Positions 1 to 10,003 of a stretch of DNA of 64,000 nucleotides are shown piece after piece; position 1 is the stretch's first letter, and each line of letters opens with the position of its first letter. This DNA is from Bacteroidota bacterium (lineage in GTDB: Bacteria > Bacteroidota > Bacteroidia > JACCXN01). Location of the stretch: contig JACCXN010000030.1 in NCBI GenBank assembly GCA_013696965.1, positions 1-64,000 of the forward strand, read 5' to 3'. Both the position numbers and the translations under genes were made by a program. The notes under the pieces were generated by a model that saw nothing but the letters and a program-made list of their open reading frames with translations, was not told the DNA's origin and did not search any database.

Positions 1-535
1 CTCTTAATGTATGAAGAGGAGTTCTTCCTTCTTTATAACCTTCTGATCTTGCCATCTCTGCTCCACCTAATCTACCAGAAACAAGAACCTTAATTCCTTC
101 TGCTCCCATTCTCATTGAAGAAGCTACAGACATTTTCGCAGCTCTTCTAAATGAAATCCTTCCTTCTATCTGACGTGCGATACCATCTGCTACTAATTTA
201 GCATCAAGCTCTGGTCTTTTAATTTCAAAGATATTTATTTGAACTTCTTTTTTAGTGATTTTCTTAAGCTCTTCTTTCAACTTATCAACTTCTTGTCCGC
301 CTTTTCCAATAATAATTCCCGGACGAGCCGTATTAATGGTAACAGTAATAAGTTTTAAAGTTCTTTCAATGATAATTTTGGAGATACTTGCCTTTGGAAG
401 ACGAGCATACAAATAAGTTCTTATTTTTTCATCCTCAACTAGCTTGTCAGCATAATTTTTACCACCGTACCAATTAGAATCCCATCCTTTGATGACACCT
501 AATCTGAATCCTATTGGATGTACCTTTTGTCCCAT
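1..535 (-). CDS. rpsC: Ribosomal protein S3 (partial, C-terminus missing)
   Basis: Small-subunit protein S3, which binds 16S rRNA at the mRNA entry channel. I translated the minus strand from the ATG at 535. It opens [13 protein letters not shown], typical of S3, and carries the KH-domain GKGG loop at about residues 77-80. About 178 codons are present and the C-terminal end lies beyond the window edge. The ATG shares one base with the rplV stop (TAATG), so the two are probably translationally coupled. The position after rplV is the standard S10-operon order. Confidence 0.95.
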   Translation of the reverse strand, partial: MGQKVHPIGFRLGVIKGWDSNWYGGKNYADKLVEDEKIRTYLYARLPKASISKIIIERTLKLITVTINTARPGIIIGKGGQEVDKLKEELKKITKKEVQINIFEIKRPELDAKLVADGIARQIEGRISFRRAAKMSVASSMRMGAEGIKVLVSGRLGGAEMARSEGYKEGRTPLHTLR

Positions 536-954
536 TAATTCGAATTATTTACTTCGTTAACAACTTCTTTATTATCTAAAATCACTGTAACATGATTTGA
601 ACGTTTTCTGATTCTGTGCCCACGACCTTGAGGAGCTGGACGCAATCTTTTCAGTTGGCGACCACTGTCTACAAAAATCTCTTTAACAAATAAGTTACTA
701 TCACCAGCTCTTTGACCAGATTTAGTTTCAAAGTTTGCAATTGCAGAGGTTATCAATTTTTCAATTCTGACAGCAGCTTGCTTTGAGGTAAACTGTAATA
801 AGCTTAATGCCTTATAAACATCTAATCCTCTAACCATATCAGCAACCAAACGCATCTTTCTTGGAGATGTAGGGCAGTCGTTCAACTTAGCGATGTAAGT
901 TGATTTTCTAGCTTCCTTCCTGGCGTCTGCCGTTATTTTTTTTCTAGTTCCCAT
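535..954 (-). CDS. rplV: Ribosomal protein L22
   Basis: Large-subunit protein L22, which binds 23S rRNA and lines the peptide exit tunnel. 139 aa. The body has the family pattern [14 protein letters not shown] (about residues 30-43) and the conserved C-terminal hairpin rich in Arg ([17 protein letters not shown]). The N-terminal extension ([17 protein letters not shown]) is the form usual in Bacteroidetes. It lies between rpsS (9 bp gap) and rpsC (1 bp overlap) in the S10 operon. Confidence 0.97.
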   Translation of the reverse strand: MGTRKKITADARKEARKSTYIAKLNDCPTSPRKMRLVADMVRGLDVYKALSLLQFTSKQAAVRIEKLITSAIANFETKSGQRAGDSNLFVKEIFVDSGRQLKRLRPAPQGRGHRIRKRSNHVTVILDNKEVVNEVNNSN

Positions 955-963
955 GATTACTTA

Positions 964-1242
964 TTACTTTTTGCCTTTATCTTTTTTTCCAGCGTGACCT
1001 CTGAAAGTTCTTGTTGGAGAAAATTCTCCGAATTTATGGCCAACCATATTCTCTGTTACATATACAGGAATAAATTTATTCCCATTGTGTACAGCTATTG
1101 TCTGCCCAACAAAGTCGGGAGAAATCATTGATCTACGAGACCATGTTTTGATAACTGTTTTCTTTCCTGCAGTGACCATATCCATGATTTTTTTCTCAAG
1201 TTTATAGTCAATAAAAGGTCCTTTTTTTAATGAACGCGCCAT
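964..1242 (-). CDS. rpsS: Ribosomal protein S19
   Basis: Small-subunit protein S19, which pairs with S13 in the head of the 30S subunit near the A-site tRNA. 92 aa, normal length. It starts [12 protein letters not shown] and contains [21 protein letters not shown] and [16 protein letters not shown], both signature stretches of the family. It sits 6 bp after rplB and 9 bp before rplV. Confidence 0.97.
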   Translation of the reverse strand: MARSLKKGPFIDYKLEKKIMDMVTAGKKTVIKTWSRRSMISPDFVGQTIAVHNGNKFIPVYVTENMVGHKFGEFSPTRTFRGHAGKKDKGKK

Positions 1243-1248
1243 AGTTTA

Positions 1249-2073
1249 TTATTTCTTTCTTTTTTCAAGAATATATTTATTTGACATTTTTTTAGGATAC
1301 CTGGTTTTAAATCCTTTAGCTTTAATACCATTCCTAGATCTTGGATGACCACCTGATGATCTTCCTTCACCACCACCCATTGGGTGATCGACAGGATTCA
1401 TCGCTACTGGCCTTGTTCTTGGACGTCTTCCTAACCATCTGCTTCTACCCGCTTTTCCTGAAACCTCAAGACTGTGATCAGAATTAGAAACCGTTCCAAT
1501 AGTAGCCATACAAGTAACCAAAATCATTCTAGTTTCGCCAGAAGGCATTTTAATTACAGCATATTTACCATCTCTTGCAGATAACTGGGCATATGTACCA
1601 GCACTTCTTGCAATGTTTGCTCCTTGGCCAGGGCGCAATTCAATATTATGAATTACAGTACCCAATGGAACTTCACTTAAAAACAATGCGTTTCCGATTT
1701 CAGGTGAAGCGCCTTTTCCTGATACAATAGTTTGGCCTGCTTTTAAACCAGTAGGTGCAATAATATATCTTTTTTCACCATCTGCATAATTAACAAGGGC
1801 TATTCTAGCAGTCCTGTTAGGATCATATTCAATTGATTTTACAACACCAGGGATTCCCTGTTTATCTCTTTTAAAATCAATAATCCTGTACATTTTTTTA
1901 TGACCACCACCAATGTAGCGCATAGTCATTTTTCCTCTATCGTTCCTTCCGCCCGATCTTTTAATAGGAACAAGTAATGATTTCTCAGGCGAATCAGTAG
2001 TTAACTCGCTAAAAGTACTTGCAACTTTAAATCTTGTACCGGGGGTTACCGGATTGAATTTTTTAACAGCCAT
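1249..2073 (-). CDS. rplB: Ribosomal protein L2
   Basis: Large-subunit protein L2, needed for subunit association and peptidyl-transferase function. 274 aa, the usual length. Visible family features are [17 protein letters not shown] (about residues 55-71), the central SH3-like barrel, and the C-terminal [14 protein letters not shown] segment containing the conserved His of the peptidyl-transferase region. 9 bp downstream of rplW. Confidence 0.97.
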   Translation of the reverse strand: MAVKKFNPVTPGTRFKVASTFSELTTDSPEKSLLVPIKRSGGRNDRGKMTMRYIGGGHKKMYRIIDFKRDKQGIPGVVKSIEYDPNRTARIALVNYADGEKRYIIAPTGLKAGQTIVSGKGASPEIGNALFLSEVPLGTVIHNIELRPGQGANIARSAGTYAQLSARDGKYAVIKMPSGETRMILVTCMATIGTVSNSDHSLEVSGKAGRSRWLGRRPRTRPVAMNPVDHPMGGGEGRSSGGHPRSRNGIKAKGFKTRYPKKMSNKYILEKRKK

Positions 2074-2082
2074 TTTGTATTA

Positions 2083-2373
2083 TTATATATTGCTATAAAA
2101 ATCTATTGTATCACCATCTTTCAATGAAACAACCGCTTTTTTGAAAGCTTTTGTTCTTCCTGTTACCAGGCCTGCTTTAGTATTTCTGCTTTTTGCTTTA
2201 CCTGCATAGCGCATTGTATTAACATCAGTAACAGTAACACTATATAGCTTTTCAATAGCGTCTTTAATTTGTAATTTATTTGCATCATATTTAACAACAA
2301 AACCATAACGGTTTAATTTGTCTGTGATACCTGTCATTTTTTCGGTAACTACCGGCTTTAAAATAATTTCCAT
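2083..2373 (-). CDS. rplW: Ribosomal protein L23
   Basis: Large-subunit protein L23, at the tunnel exit and a docking site for trigger factor and SRP. 96 aa. It has the family opening (ILKPVVTEKMTGI), the KLYSVTVTDVNTMR strand and the basic loop GKAKSRNTKAGLVTGRTKAFKKA. Four bases separate it from rplD. Confidence 0.95.
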   Translation of the reverse strand: MEIILKPVVTEKMTGITDKLNRYGFVVKYDANKLQIKDAIEKLYSVTVTDVNTMRYAGKAKSRNTKAGLVTGRTKAFKKAVVSLKDGDTIDFYSNI

Positions 2374-2377
2374 CTCC

Positions 2378-3007
2378 TTAATTACTTAAAATGTTGTCAA
2401 TTTTCTCAATTGAACCCTCTGTCAAAACTAAAATACTAGCGTTTAATATATCGTAAGTATTTAAATCCGAAGCAGTTACAACTTTCGCCCTCTGTAAATT
2501 TCGGGAGGACAAATATATACTTTTATTTGAATCGGAAAGCACTAAGAGTGTTTTTTTATCCGAAAGTTTTAAATTATTTAAAATTTCGATAAAATTCTTA
2601 GTCTTAGGAGCATCAAAAGAAAGATCTTCAAGAACAAAAAGGCTATCAGATTTCATTTTATGTGCAAGTGCAGACATACGAGCCAATCTTTTAAGCTTCT
2701 TGTTTAACTTAAAGTCATAATCTCTTGGCTGTGGTCCAAAAACTCTACCACCTCCACGGAACAAAGGATTCTTAATACTTCCTTTTCTTGCTCCACCGGT
2801 ACCCTTTTGCTTATGCAGCTTTCTGGTAGAACCGGAAATTTCATTTCTTTGTTTTGCCTTATGCGTACCTTGTCTTTGATTGGCAAGATATTGTTTTACA
2901 TCCAGGTATATTGCATGGTCATTCGGTTCGATACCATATATGGCATCATTTAAAACAACTTTTTTTGTTGTTGCTTTACCGCTTTTATTTAATACTGCTA
3001 CTTCCAT
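2378..3007 (-). CDS. rplD: Ribosomal protein L4
   Basis: Large-subunit protein L4, whose extended loop reaches into the exit tunnel. I chose the ATG at 3007 ([11 protein letters not shown], 209 aa), one base after the rplC stop, rather than an upstream TTG at 3019 that would overlap rplC. The loop [31 protein letters not shown] at about residues 60-95 is diagnostic. In other bacteria L4 is also an operon regulator; no such site is evident here. Confidence 0.94.
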   Translation of the reverse strand: MEVAVLNKSGKATTKKVVLNDAIYGIEPNDHAIYLDVKQYLANQRQGTHKAKQRNEISGSTRKLHKQKGTGGARKGSIKNPLFRGGGRVFGPQPRDYDFKLNKKLKRLARMSALAHKMKSDSLFVLEDLSFDAPKTKNFIEILNNLKLSDKKTLLVLSDSNKSIYLSSRNLQRAKVVTASDLNTYDILNASILVLTEGSIEKIDNILSN

Positions 3008-3008
3008 C

Positions 3009-3626
3009 TTATTTCTCAACTATTACGTATGAACCTTTAGCTCCTGGTATGGAACCTTTAACAATCAAAAGATTCTTTTCAGGTATAACTTTAAATACTT
3101 CAAGATTTTGAATCTTCACTCTGTCTCCCCCTGTTCTTCCGGCCATTCTCATTCCTTTAAATACTCTTGAAGGATATGAAGAAGCTCCAAGTGAACCTGG
3201 TGCTCTTAGTCTGTTGTGCTGACCGTGAGTTTGCATACCAACACCACTAAATCCGTGTCTTTTTACAACACCTTGAAAACCTTTTCCTTTCGAAGTACCA
3301 ATAACATCAATCCATTCGCCTTCTGCAAAAAGATCAACAGTTACTAAATCTCCAACAGTCTTCTCATCTTCAAAGTATTTAAACTCCAAAACTTTTCTTT
3401 TGGGAGTTGTTCCTGCTTTAGCAAAATGGCCTTTCATTGCACCAGAAGTATTCTTTTCCTTTTTTTCATCATAGGAAAGCTGAACTGCTGCATATCCATC
3501 ACTGTCTAAGGTTTTTACTTGTGTTACCACACAAGGACCGGCTTCTATAATTGTACATGGGATACTTTTCCCAGCGGCACTGAAAAGACTGGTCATTCCA
3601 ATTTTTTTACCTATTATTCCAGACAT
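3009..3626 (-). CDS. rplC: Ribosomal protein L3
   Basis: Large-subunit protein L3, an early assembly protein near the peptidyl-transferase centre. 205 aa. It starts [15 protein letters not shown] and carries the diagnostic [16 protein letters not shown] and [16 protein letters not shown] segments (about residues 113-150), including the Gln that is methylated in other species. A 75-bp gap separates it from rpsJ. Confidence 0.97.
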   Translation of the reverse strand: MSGIIGKKIGMTSLFSAAGKSIPCTIIEAGPCVVTQVKTLDSDGYAAVQLSYDEKKEKNTSGAMKGHFAKAGTTPKRKVLEFKYFEDEKTVGDLVTVDLFAEGEWIDVIGTSKGKGFQGVVKRHGFSGVGMQTHGQHNRLRAPGSLGASSYPSRVFKGMRMAGRTGGDRVKIQNLEVFKVIPEKNLLIVKGSIPGAKGSYVIVEK

Positions 3627-3701
3627 TTTTATTTAATTCTAATTTATAATTACAAGCATTATTTATTTTGTTTTCGATGCATGCTGTGATGCATTTTAAA
3701 A

Positions 3702-4007
3702 CTAAACTTTGATTTCAACTTCAACTCCACTAGGAAGTTCAAGTTTCATAAGCGCATCCACAGTTTTGGATGTAGAACTGTAAATATCCAGCAATCTTTT
3801 ATACGAACAAAGCTGAAATTGCTCTCTTGCTTTTTTATTAACGTGCGGAGACCTTAAAACTGTAAATATCCTTTTATTTGTAGGAAGTGGAATAGGTCCG
3901 CTTACTATGGCACCTGTTAATTTAACAGTTTTCACGATTTTTTCAGCTGATTTATCAACCAGGTTAAAATCGTATGATTTTAGTTTAATTCTTATTTTTT
4001 GGCTCAT
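3702..4007 (-). CDS. rpsJ: Ribosomal protein S10 (NusE)
   Basis: Small-subunit protein S10, also a NusB partner in antitermination. 101 aa. It has [21 protein letters not shown] at the start, the [25 protein letters not shown] segment that contains the extended loop, and [11 protein letters not shown] at the C-terminus, all typical of S10. It follows fusA by 29 bp and is separated from rplC by 75 bp holding a small inverted repeat. Confidence 0.96.
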   Translation of the reverse strand: MSQKIRIKLKSYDFNLVDKSAEKIVKTVKLTGAIVSGPIPLPTNKRIFTVLRSPHVNKKAREQFQLCSYKRLLDIYSSTSKTVDALMKLELPSGVEVEIKV

Positions 4008-4036
4008 TTTGAGTATTTAAAAGAACGATTAAATTA

Positions 4037-6142
4037 TTAAGCTTTTACTGATTTACCTTTTATTTTGGTTATTACCTCTTCGGCAACATTTTTAGGCGCT
4101 TCCTGATAGTGTGAAAACTCCATTGTAGAAGATGCTCTTCCAGAAGAAATAGTTCTTAAAGAAGTAACATAACCAAACATTTCAGAAAGTGGAACTTTAG
4201 CTCTTACAACTTGCGCGCCTGCTTTTGAATCCATCCCCTCAATCATACCTCTTCTTTTGTTTAGGTCACCAACCACATCACCCATATAAGCATCAGGCGT
4301 AACAACTTCAACTTTCATTATTGGCTCTAAAAGAACAGGATTTGCTTTTTTACAAGCCTCTTTAAAGGCAAGTCTTGCACAAATTTCAAATGATAAGGCA
4401 TCAGAATCCACCGCATGGAATGAACCATCAGATAATTTCACTTGTAAACTATCCATTTGGTATCCGGCAAGAACTCCATTAACCATCGCAGATTTGAATC
4501 CTTTTTCAACAGATGGAATAAATTCTCTTGGAATATTACCACCAACTACTTCATTAATAAAAGTAAGGCCAGTCTTTTCTGGTTCGGCAGGCCCAATTGT
4601 AACAACAATATCAGCAAATTTACCACGACCACCAGATTGTTTCTTATATACTTCACGATGTGTAACGGTTCCTGTAATAGTTTCTTTGTAAGAAACCTGA
4701 GGCGCGCCTTGATTACACTCTACTTTGAATTCTCTTCTTAAACGGTCTACTATGATTTCAAGATGAAGCTCACCCATACCACTAATAACTGTTTGACCAG
4801 TTTCATCGTCAGTATGAACTTTAAAAGTAGGATCTTCTTCAGCAAGTTTTGAAAGCGCCATACCTAACTTGTCAATATCAGCCTGTGTTTTAGGCTCAAT
4901 TGCAAGACCAATAACTGGTTCAGGGAAAGTCATGGACTCAAGAACGATAGGGAACTTTTCATCACATAAAGTATCTCCAGTACGGATATCTTTAAAACCA
5001 ACAGCAGCACCAATATCTCCAGCTTCAATACGTGGAATTGGATTTTGTTTATTGGCATGCATTTGAAAAATTCTTGAAATACGTTCTTTATTTTGAGTTC
5101 TGGTATTTAATACATAAGATCCTGCATCAAGTGCACCTGAATAAACTCTAAAGAAAGCAAGCCTACCAACAAAAGGATCTGTAGCAATTTTAAATGCAAG
5201 AGCTGCAAAATGATCTTTTGGATCTGGTTTTCTAATTTCTTCCTTGTCTGTTTTAGGATTAATTCCTGAAACTGATTCAACATCCATCGGGCTAGGAAGA
5301 AATTCCATTACCGCATCAAGCATGGTTTGAACACCTTTATTCTTAAAGGCAGAACCACACATCATAGGAATTATTGACATATCAAGGGTAGCTTTTCTAA
5401 TAGCAGCTTTTAATTCTGCTTCAGTAATAGAATCTGGATTGTCAAAGAATTTCTCCATTAAATGATCGTCATATTCTGCAACTGCTTCAACTAATTTCTC
5501 TCTCCATTCTGCAGCAGAAGCAACAAGGTCGGCAGGCATTGGAATTTCTGTAAAAGTCATTCCTTGCGTAGCGTCATCCCATTCAATGGCTCTGTTGGAA
5601 ATAAGATCCACAACACCAGAGAATTTTTCTTCATTACCAATTGGGATTTGAAGAGGAACAGGTCTTGCTCCTAATTTTTCTTTAACCTGTGCAATAACAC
5701 TAAAGAAATCTGCACCGGCACGATCCATTTTATTAACGAATCCTAAACGAGGCACTTTATATTTATTTGCTTGTCTCCAAACGGTCTCAGATTGAGGCTC
5801 AACACCACCAACTGCGCAAAAAAGAGCAACAGCACCATCAAGTACACGTAAAGAACGTTCAACTTCAACAGTAAAATCAACGTGACCAGGAGTATCAATA
5901 ATATTCATTTTATACTGCATACCATTGTAAGTCCAATGAGTAGTTGTGGCAGCGGAAGTAATTGTTATACCTCTTTCTTGCTCCTGAACCATCCAGTCCA
6001 TTGTAGCAGCACCATCATGCACCTCGCCAATTTTGTGGCTAAGGCCTGTATAATAAAGAATACGCTCGGTAGTTGTGGTTTTACCGGCATCAATATGGGC
6101 CATAATGCCTATATTTCTTGTATATTTTAAATCTATGCTCAT
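4037..6142 (-). CDS. fusA: Translation elongation factor G
   Basis: GTPase that drives ribosomal translocation. 701 aa, full length. G1 loop AHIDAGKT at residues 15-22, switch [11 protein letters not shown]4 NKMD, and the domain IV/V segments GRGKFADI and GDLNKRRG are visible. It lies between rpsG (31 bp) and rpsJ (29 bp). No tuf gene follows, which is the usual Bacteroidetes arrangement of a fused str-S10 operon. Confidence 0.97.
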   Translation of the reverse strand: MSIDLKYTRNIGIMAHIDAGKTTTTERILYYTGLSHKIGEVHDGAATMDWMVQEQERGITITSAATTTHWTYNGMQYKMNIIDTPGHVDFTVEVERSLRVLDGAVALFCAVGGVEPQSETVWRQANKYKVPRLGFVNKMDRAGADFFSVIAQVKEKLGARPVPLQIPIGNEEKFSGVVDLISNRAIEWDDATQGMTFTEIPMPADLVASAAEWREKLVEAVAEYDDHLMEKFFDNPDSITEAELKAAIRKATLDMSIIPMMCGSAFKNKGVQTMLDAVMEFLPSPMDVESVSGINPKTDKEEIRKPDPKDHFAALAFKIATDPFVGRLAFFRVYSGALDAGSYVLNTRTQNKERISRIFQMHANKQNPIPRIEAGDIGAAVGFKDIRTGDTLCDEKFPIVLESMTFPEPVIGLAIEPKTQADIDKLGMALSKLAEEDPTFKVHTDDETGQTVISGMGELHLEIIVDRLRREFKVECNQGAPQVSYKETITGTVTHREVYKKQSGGRGKFADIVVTIGPAEPEKTGLTFINEVVGGNIPREFIPSVEKGFKSAMVNGVLAGYQMDSLQVKLSDGSFHAVDSDALSFEICARLAFKEACKKANPVLLEPIMKVEVVTPDAYMGDVVGDLNKRRGMIEGMDSKAGAQVVRAKVPLSEMFGYVTSLRTISSGRASSTMEFSHYQEAPKNVAEEVITKIKGKSVKA

Positions 6143-6173
6143 TATATATTTTAAAAACTATCTGACTTAACTA

Positions 6174-6641
6174 CTAAAATCTAAAATGCGAGTATGCTTT
6201 GTTTGCTTCAGCCATTCTATGAGTATCTTCTTTCTTTTTGAAAGTAGCGCCTTCTTCTTTAGCTGCAGCCATAATTTCGCCTGCAAGCTTTAGAGCCATG
6301 GTTTTTTCATTTCTTCTACGGGTGTACATAATCATCCATTTCATTGCTAGAGAGAGTTTTCTTTCTGTTCTAACTTCCTGTGGAATTTGAAAAGTAGCCC
6401 CGCCCACTCTACGGCTTCTTACTTCAACTTGAGGAGTAACATTTGTTATGGCTTTTTTCCAAAGCTCTAAACTGTTTTCCTTAGTTCTTTCTTCAACAAC
6501 TTCCAATGCATTATAAAAAATCTCATAAGCAAGATTCTTTTTCCCATCATACATTAGATTGTTAATAAACTTTGTTACCAGTTCATCATTAAATCTAGGA
6601 TCTGGAGCGACTGGTCTTTTTTTGGATTTTAATTTTCTCAT
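6174..6641 (-). CDS. rpsG: Ribosomal protein S7
   Basis: Small-subunit protein S7, primary binder of the 3' major domain of 16S rRNA. 155 aa. It begins [19 protein letters not shown] and has the conserved [21 protein letters not shown] and the C-terminal [20 protein letters not shown]. It lies in the order rpsL-rpsG-fusA, 42 bp after rpsL. Confidence 0.97.
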   Translation of the reverse strand: MRKLKSKKRPVAPDPRFNDELVTKFINNLMYDGKKNLAYEIFYNALEVVEERTKENSLELWKKAITNVTPQVEVRSRRVGGATFQIPQEVRTERKLSLAMKWMIMYTRRRNEKTMALKLAGEIMAAAKEEGATFKKKEDTHRMAEANKAYSHFRF

Positions 6642-6683
6642 TTTGTATACTAGCTCTTGATGAACTTTAAAAATTAAATATTA

Positions 6684-7091
6684 TTATTTCTTACCTTTAG
6701 CTTTTACTGGAACAGCACCAGCCTTAGGCTTTTTGGTTCCGTATTTTGATCTTCTTTGATTTCTTCCATCAACTCCTGAAGTATCTAAAGCGCCTCTTAC
6801 AATATGGTATCTAACACCAGGCAAATCCTTTACCCTACCACCTCTAATCAAAACAATAGAGTGCTCTTGCAAATTATGCCCTTCTCCGGGAATATAAGCA
6901 ATTACCTCTGCTCCATTAGTGATTCTTACTTTCGCAACTTTCCTCAAGGCAGAATTCGGCTTTTTTGGGGTTGTTGTATATACTTTAACGCATACTCCCC
7001 TTTTTTGAGGACAGGAATTCAGTGCAGCAGATTTGCTTTTGTTTTCTAGCTTTACACGGCCTTTACGCACCAATTGTTGTATTGTAGGCAT
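6684..7091 (-). CDS. rpsL: Ribosomal protein S12
   Basis: Decoding-centre protein S12, first gene of the superoperon. 135 aa with the [12 protein letters not shown] opening. The two loops in which streptomycin-resistance substitutions occur have the wild-type form: [11 protein letters not shown] keeps the Lys equivalent to E. coli K43, and [13 protein letters not shown] keeps the Lys equivalent to K88. The tail is Lys-rich. The promoter at 7192-7221 implies a leader of roughly 95 nt. Confidence 0.97.
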   Translation of the reverse strand: MPTIQQLVRKGRVKLENKSKSAALNSCPQKRGVCVKVYTTTPKKPNSALRKVAKVRITNGAEVIAYIPGEGHNLQEHSIVLIRGGRVKDLPGVRYHIVRGALDTSGVDGRNQRRSKYGTKKPKAGAVPVKAKGKK

Positions 7092-7191
7092 ATCTTTTGT
7101 TAATTTTTACTGTTTTTTTTTATTAAAAAATGTTCTTTATGAACGACATTATTTCTTTATTATTCCACTTCGCACTGTTTTTTGAGGAGGG

Positions 7192-7221
7192 CAAAGGTAC
7201 AATTAAATTTAATATTAACAA
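7192..7221 (-). promoter_or_regulatory. Promoter of the str-S10 superoperon
   Basis: Reading the minus strand, TTG (7221-7219) is followed by exactly 19 bases and then TACCTTTG (7199-7192). This fits the Bacteroidetes primary sigma consensus TTTG-N19-TAnnTTTG closely. Transcription should start near 7188, leaving about 95 nt before the rpsL ATG at 7091. No other sequence in the 7092-7617 gap matches as well on this strand. Confidence 0.85.
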
Positions 7222-7585
7222 TATACCTGTGAAAAATATTTTAATATTTTAGGATTAATAATGAGCGTGTTAGAAGAAATAATTCAAAACCAAGGACAAT
7301 TTCATCCTAATTATTTGTTTTTAAAAGCGAAAACTAATGAATAAAATTGTGTTAAATTCAGTTTATTTTATCGTTTAATAAAAAAATTAAAAACACTTAA
7401 ATTATATAAATATTATTAATGGATCTTTTTCCATAAAACTGGAATTTGATCTACTATTTTCATTAAAAATTCGTTTATCTTTGATAAGAGCCGGAGCACT
7501 TAAATTAGGACATCGAAAATAAAAATATAATTTCTTACATAATTAGAATTAACGGGCTAGGATAAAAAAACATTAACAAACTCTT

Positions 7586-7613
7586 TTTGGCCGGAAATTT
7601 TAGAGTAATTTTG
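7586..7613 (+). promoter_or_regulatory. Candidate promoter of the PcrA-type helicase gene
   Basis: TAATTTTG at 7606-7613 matches the -7 consensus TAnnTTTG. The nearest upstream TTTG (7586-7589) is 16 bases away, shorter than the usual 19. The box ends only four bases before the ATG at 7618, so a transcript from it would be leaderless or nearly so. Confidence 0.5.
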
Positions 7614-7617
7614 AAAA

Positions 7618-9909
7618 ATGAATTATTTAGAAGAACTTAATGAAGTACAGTTACAGGCTGTAACCTGTATAAAAGGGCCACTAATGGTAATTGCTGGAGC
7701 TGGTTCTGGAAAAACAAAAGTACTTACATATAGAATTGCTCATTTACTAGAACAAGGCGTAGATGCTTTCAATATTTTGTCGCTGACCTTTACAAACAAG
7801 GCTGCAAAGGAAATGAAAGAAAGGATTGCTCGTATTTTAGGTGGAAGCGAGGCAAAAAACCTTTGGATGGGCACTTTTCACTCAGTATTTGCCAAAATAT
7901 TACGAATAGAGGCAGAAAAACTTGGTTATCCAACAAATTTCACTATTTATGATACGGATGATTCCAAAAGCCTAATTAAAACTATAATAAAGGAAATGAA
8001 CCTGGATGACAAGATTTACAAACCTAATATGGTTTTAGGTCGAATTTCCTCTGCCAAAAACAATTTGATTTCTCCTGCATCCTACCTTACAAATACTGAT
8101 ATACAAAGTGAAGACAGACAATCAGGCCGGCCAAAGATTGGAGAGATTTATGGTAATTATCACAAACGGTGTTTTAAGGCTGGGGCCATGGATTTTGATG
8201 ACCTATTGTATCAAATGAATGTGCTTCTTCGCGATTTTCCTGAAGTATTACATAAATACCAGCACAAATTCAAGTACATACTTGTTGACGAGTACCAGGA
8301 TACTAATTATTCTCAATATTTGATTGTAAAGAAACTCGCTGCGTTAAATGAAAACATTTGTGTTGTAGGTGATGATGCTCAAAGTATTTATTCCTTCAGA
8401 GGAGCAAATATTCAAAATATTCTGAATTTCAAAAAAGATTATCCTGATCTTAAAACATTTAAACTGGAACAAAACTATCGTTCAACGCAAAACATAGTAA
8501 ATGCAGCAAACAGTATTATTGCTAAAAACAAAGACCAATTAAAAAAAGAGGTTTGGACCCAAAATGAATCCGGAGATAAAATAGAAATATTCAAAGCGCT
8601 TACCGACAATGAAGAGGGCTTGCAAGTAGCCCGGTCTATTTTTGAACTACGAATGAATGAACAATGCAAAGAAAGTGATTTTGCTATATTATACAGGACA
8701 AATGCTCAATCAAGAGCAATGGAAGAGGCCCTGCGAAAATTAAATATATCCTACAGAATCTATGGGGGATTATCATTTTATAAGCGTAAGGAAATAAAAG
8801 ACCTGCTGGCCTATTTCAGATTGGCAGTGAATAATAACGATGAGGAAGCTCTAAAAAGAATTCTTAATTATCCTATACGAGGTATTGGGCAATCAACCGA
8901 GGATAAAATTATTGCTGCCTCCAATGATTATGATAGGGGACTTTGGTTCATACTTGAAAATATAAGCGAGTTAAAAATTGGTATTAATGGTGGTATTACA
9001 GGCAAAATTGAAGAGTTTGTAACGATGATCAAAAGTTTCACCAGTGGAATACAAACTGAAACGGCATACGAATTAGGTTATCGCATTGCCGTATCATCTG
9101 GGATTTTAAAAGACCTTTTCACAGACAGGACACCCGAAGGAGTAAGCAGGCATGAAAATATTCAAGAATTATTAAATGGATTAAAGGATTTCTCAGAAGT
9201 TCAAAACCAGGATAAAACCCGAACCCTCGATGAATTTATTCAGGACATAGCATTGCTTACAGATTCTGACGAAGATGAAGCAGATAAAAACCAGCCAAAA
9301 GTTTCCTTAATGACCATTCATGCAGCCAAAGGTCTTGAATTCCCCTATGTATATGTAGTAGGATTGGAGGAAAACCTTTTTCCATCTCAACTTTCATTAA
9401 ATTCAAGAGAAAATCTTGAAGAAGAACGCAGGTTGTTTTATGTTGCATTGACAAGAGCATGTAAAAAAGCATTTATTACCTATTCTATAACAAGGTATCG
9501 TTGGGGAAATTTGATTAATTGTGAGCCAAGCAGGTTTATTGAGGAAATTGATCCTGCTTTAATTGAAATGCCTGCGGCAAGGGCCTATTTAGGAGATAAA
9601 GGTGCTTCAGAAAGGCCTGGAAGAATTTTTAACAGAAGCAGTCAGTTAGAAAAACCAGCTCCTAAACCTAATAATTTTTCAGGGAAAACGTTAGTAAAGG
9701 TAAGTGATTCTAAAAGCAATAGCGATTTTATAGCTGACGATACTTCAAACCTAAAGGAGGGAATGGAAGTAGAGCATCAAAGATTTGGCACTGGGAAAGT
9801 TTTGAACATCGAAGGGTCTTTTCCAAATCAAAAGGCCACAGTTTATTTCGATACTGCCGGGCAAAAAGATTTACTTTTAAAATTCGCCAGACTTAAAATT
9901 CTTAATTAA
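7618..9909 (+). CDS. pcrA: UvrD/PcrA-type superfamily 1 DNA helicase
   Basis: ATP-driven 3'-5' DNA helicase expected to act in nucleotide excision repair and in clearing blocked or RecA-coated DNA. 763 aa. Walker A GAGSGKT at residues 27-33, motif Ia TFTNKAAKEM, motif II VDEYQDT (about 222-228), motif III GDDAQSIYSFRGA, motif V TIHAAKGLEFP and motif VI RRLFYVALTRA are all intact. The last 50 residues form the Tudor-like C-terminal domain (GMEVEHQRFGTGKVL) typical of PcrA/UvrD. It stands alone between the ribosomal operon and DUF4290. Confidence 0.93.
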   Translation: MNYLEELNEVQLQAVTCIKGPLMVIAGAGSGKTKVLTYRIAHLLEQGVDAFNILSLTFTNKAAKEMKERIARILGGSEAKNLWMGTFHSVFAKILRIEAEKLGYPTNFTIYDTDDSKSLIKTIIKEMNLDDKIYKPNMVLGRISSAKNNLISPASYLTNTDIQSEDRQSGRPKIGEIYGNYHKRCFKAGAMDFDDLLYQMNVLLRDFPEVLHKYQHKFKYILVDEYQDTNYSQYLIVKKLAALNENICVVGDDAQSIYSFRGANIQNILNFKKDYPDLKTFKLEQNYRSTQNIVNAANSIIAKNKDQLKKEVWTQNESGDKIEIFKALTDNEEGLQVARSIFELRMNEQCKESDFAILYRTNAQSRAMEEALRKLNISYRIYGGLSFYKRKEIKDLLAYFRLAVNNNDEEALKRILNYPIRGIGQSTEDKIIAASNDYDRGLWFILENISELKIGINGGITGKIEEFVTMIKSFTSGIQTETAYELGYRIAVSSGILKDLFTDRTPEGVSRHENIQELLNGLKDFSEVQNQDKTRTLDEFIQDIALLTDSDEDEADKNQPKVSLMTIHAAKGLEFPYVYVVGLEENLFPSQLSLNSRENLEEERRLFYVALTRACKKAFITYSITRYRWGNLINCEPSRFIEEIDPALIEMPAARAYLGDKGASERPGRIFNRSSQLEKPAPKPNNFSGKTLVKVSDSKSNSDFIADDTSNLKEGMEVEHQRFGTGKVLNIEGSFPNQKATVYFDTAGQKDLLLKFARLKILN

Positions 9910-9921
9910 AACCAATTGAGT

Positions 9922-9952
9922 TTTGGGTACTTCGGCCATTTTGTTAATTTTG
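9922..9952 (+). promoter_or_regulatory. Promoter of the DUF4290 gene
   Basis: TTTG at 9922-9925, exactly 19 bases, then TAATTTTG at 9945-9952: a full match to the Bacteroidetes promoter consensus. The expected start is near 9956, about 48 nt before the ATG at 10004. It probably serves the DUF4290-murA pair. Confidence 0.8.
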
Positions 9953-10003
9953 GCAAATAATTTTATTACCTTAAAAATTTAAATTTACATTTTATATATA
10001 TTT

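Larger units (their letters stand above)
7092..7617. other. Divergent intergenic region, rpsL / pcrA
   Basis: The longest stretch without a confident gene. It holds the rpsL leader and promoter on the minus strand, and on the plus strand two -7-like boxes (TATCTTTG at 7476-7483 and TAATTTTG at 7606-7613). A 27-codon open frame, ATG 7261 to TAA 7344, is possible but unsupported by any ribosome-binding signal or recognised family. The rest is AT-rich sequence with no repeat or RNA gene that I can recognise. Confidence 0.7.

Noticed and set aside
2704-3111. Open frames opposite or out of frame within rplD/rplC, and similar ones across the window
   Set aside because: They lie inside strongly recognised genes, lack family similarity and have composition expected from shadow frames.
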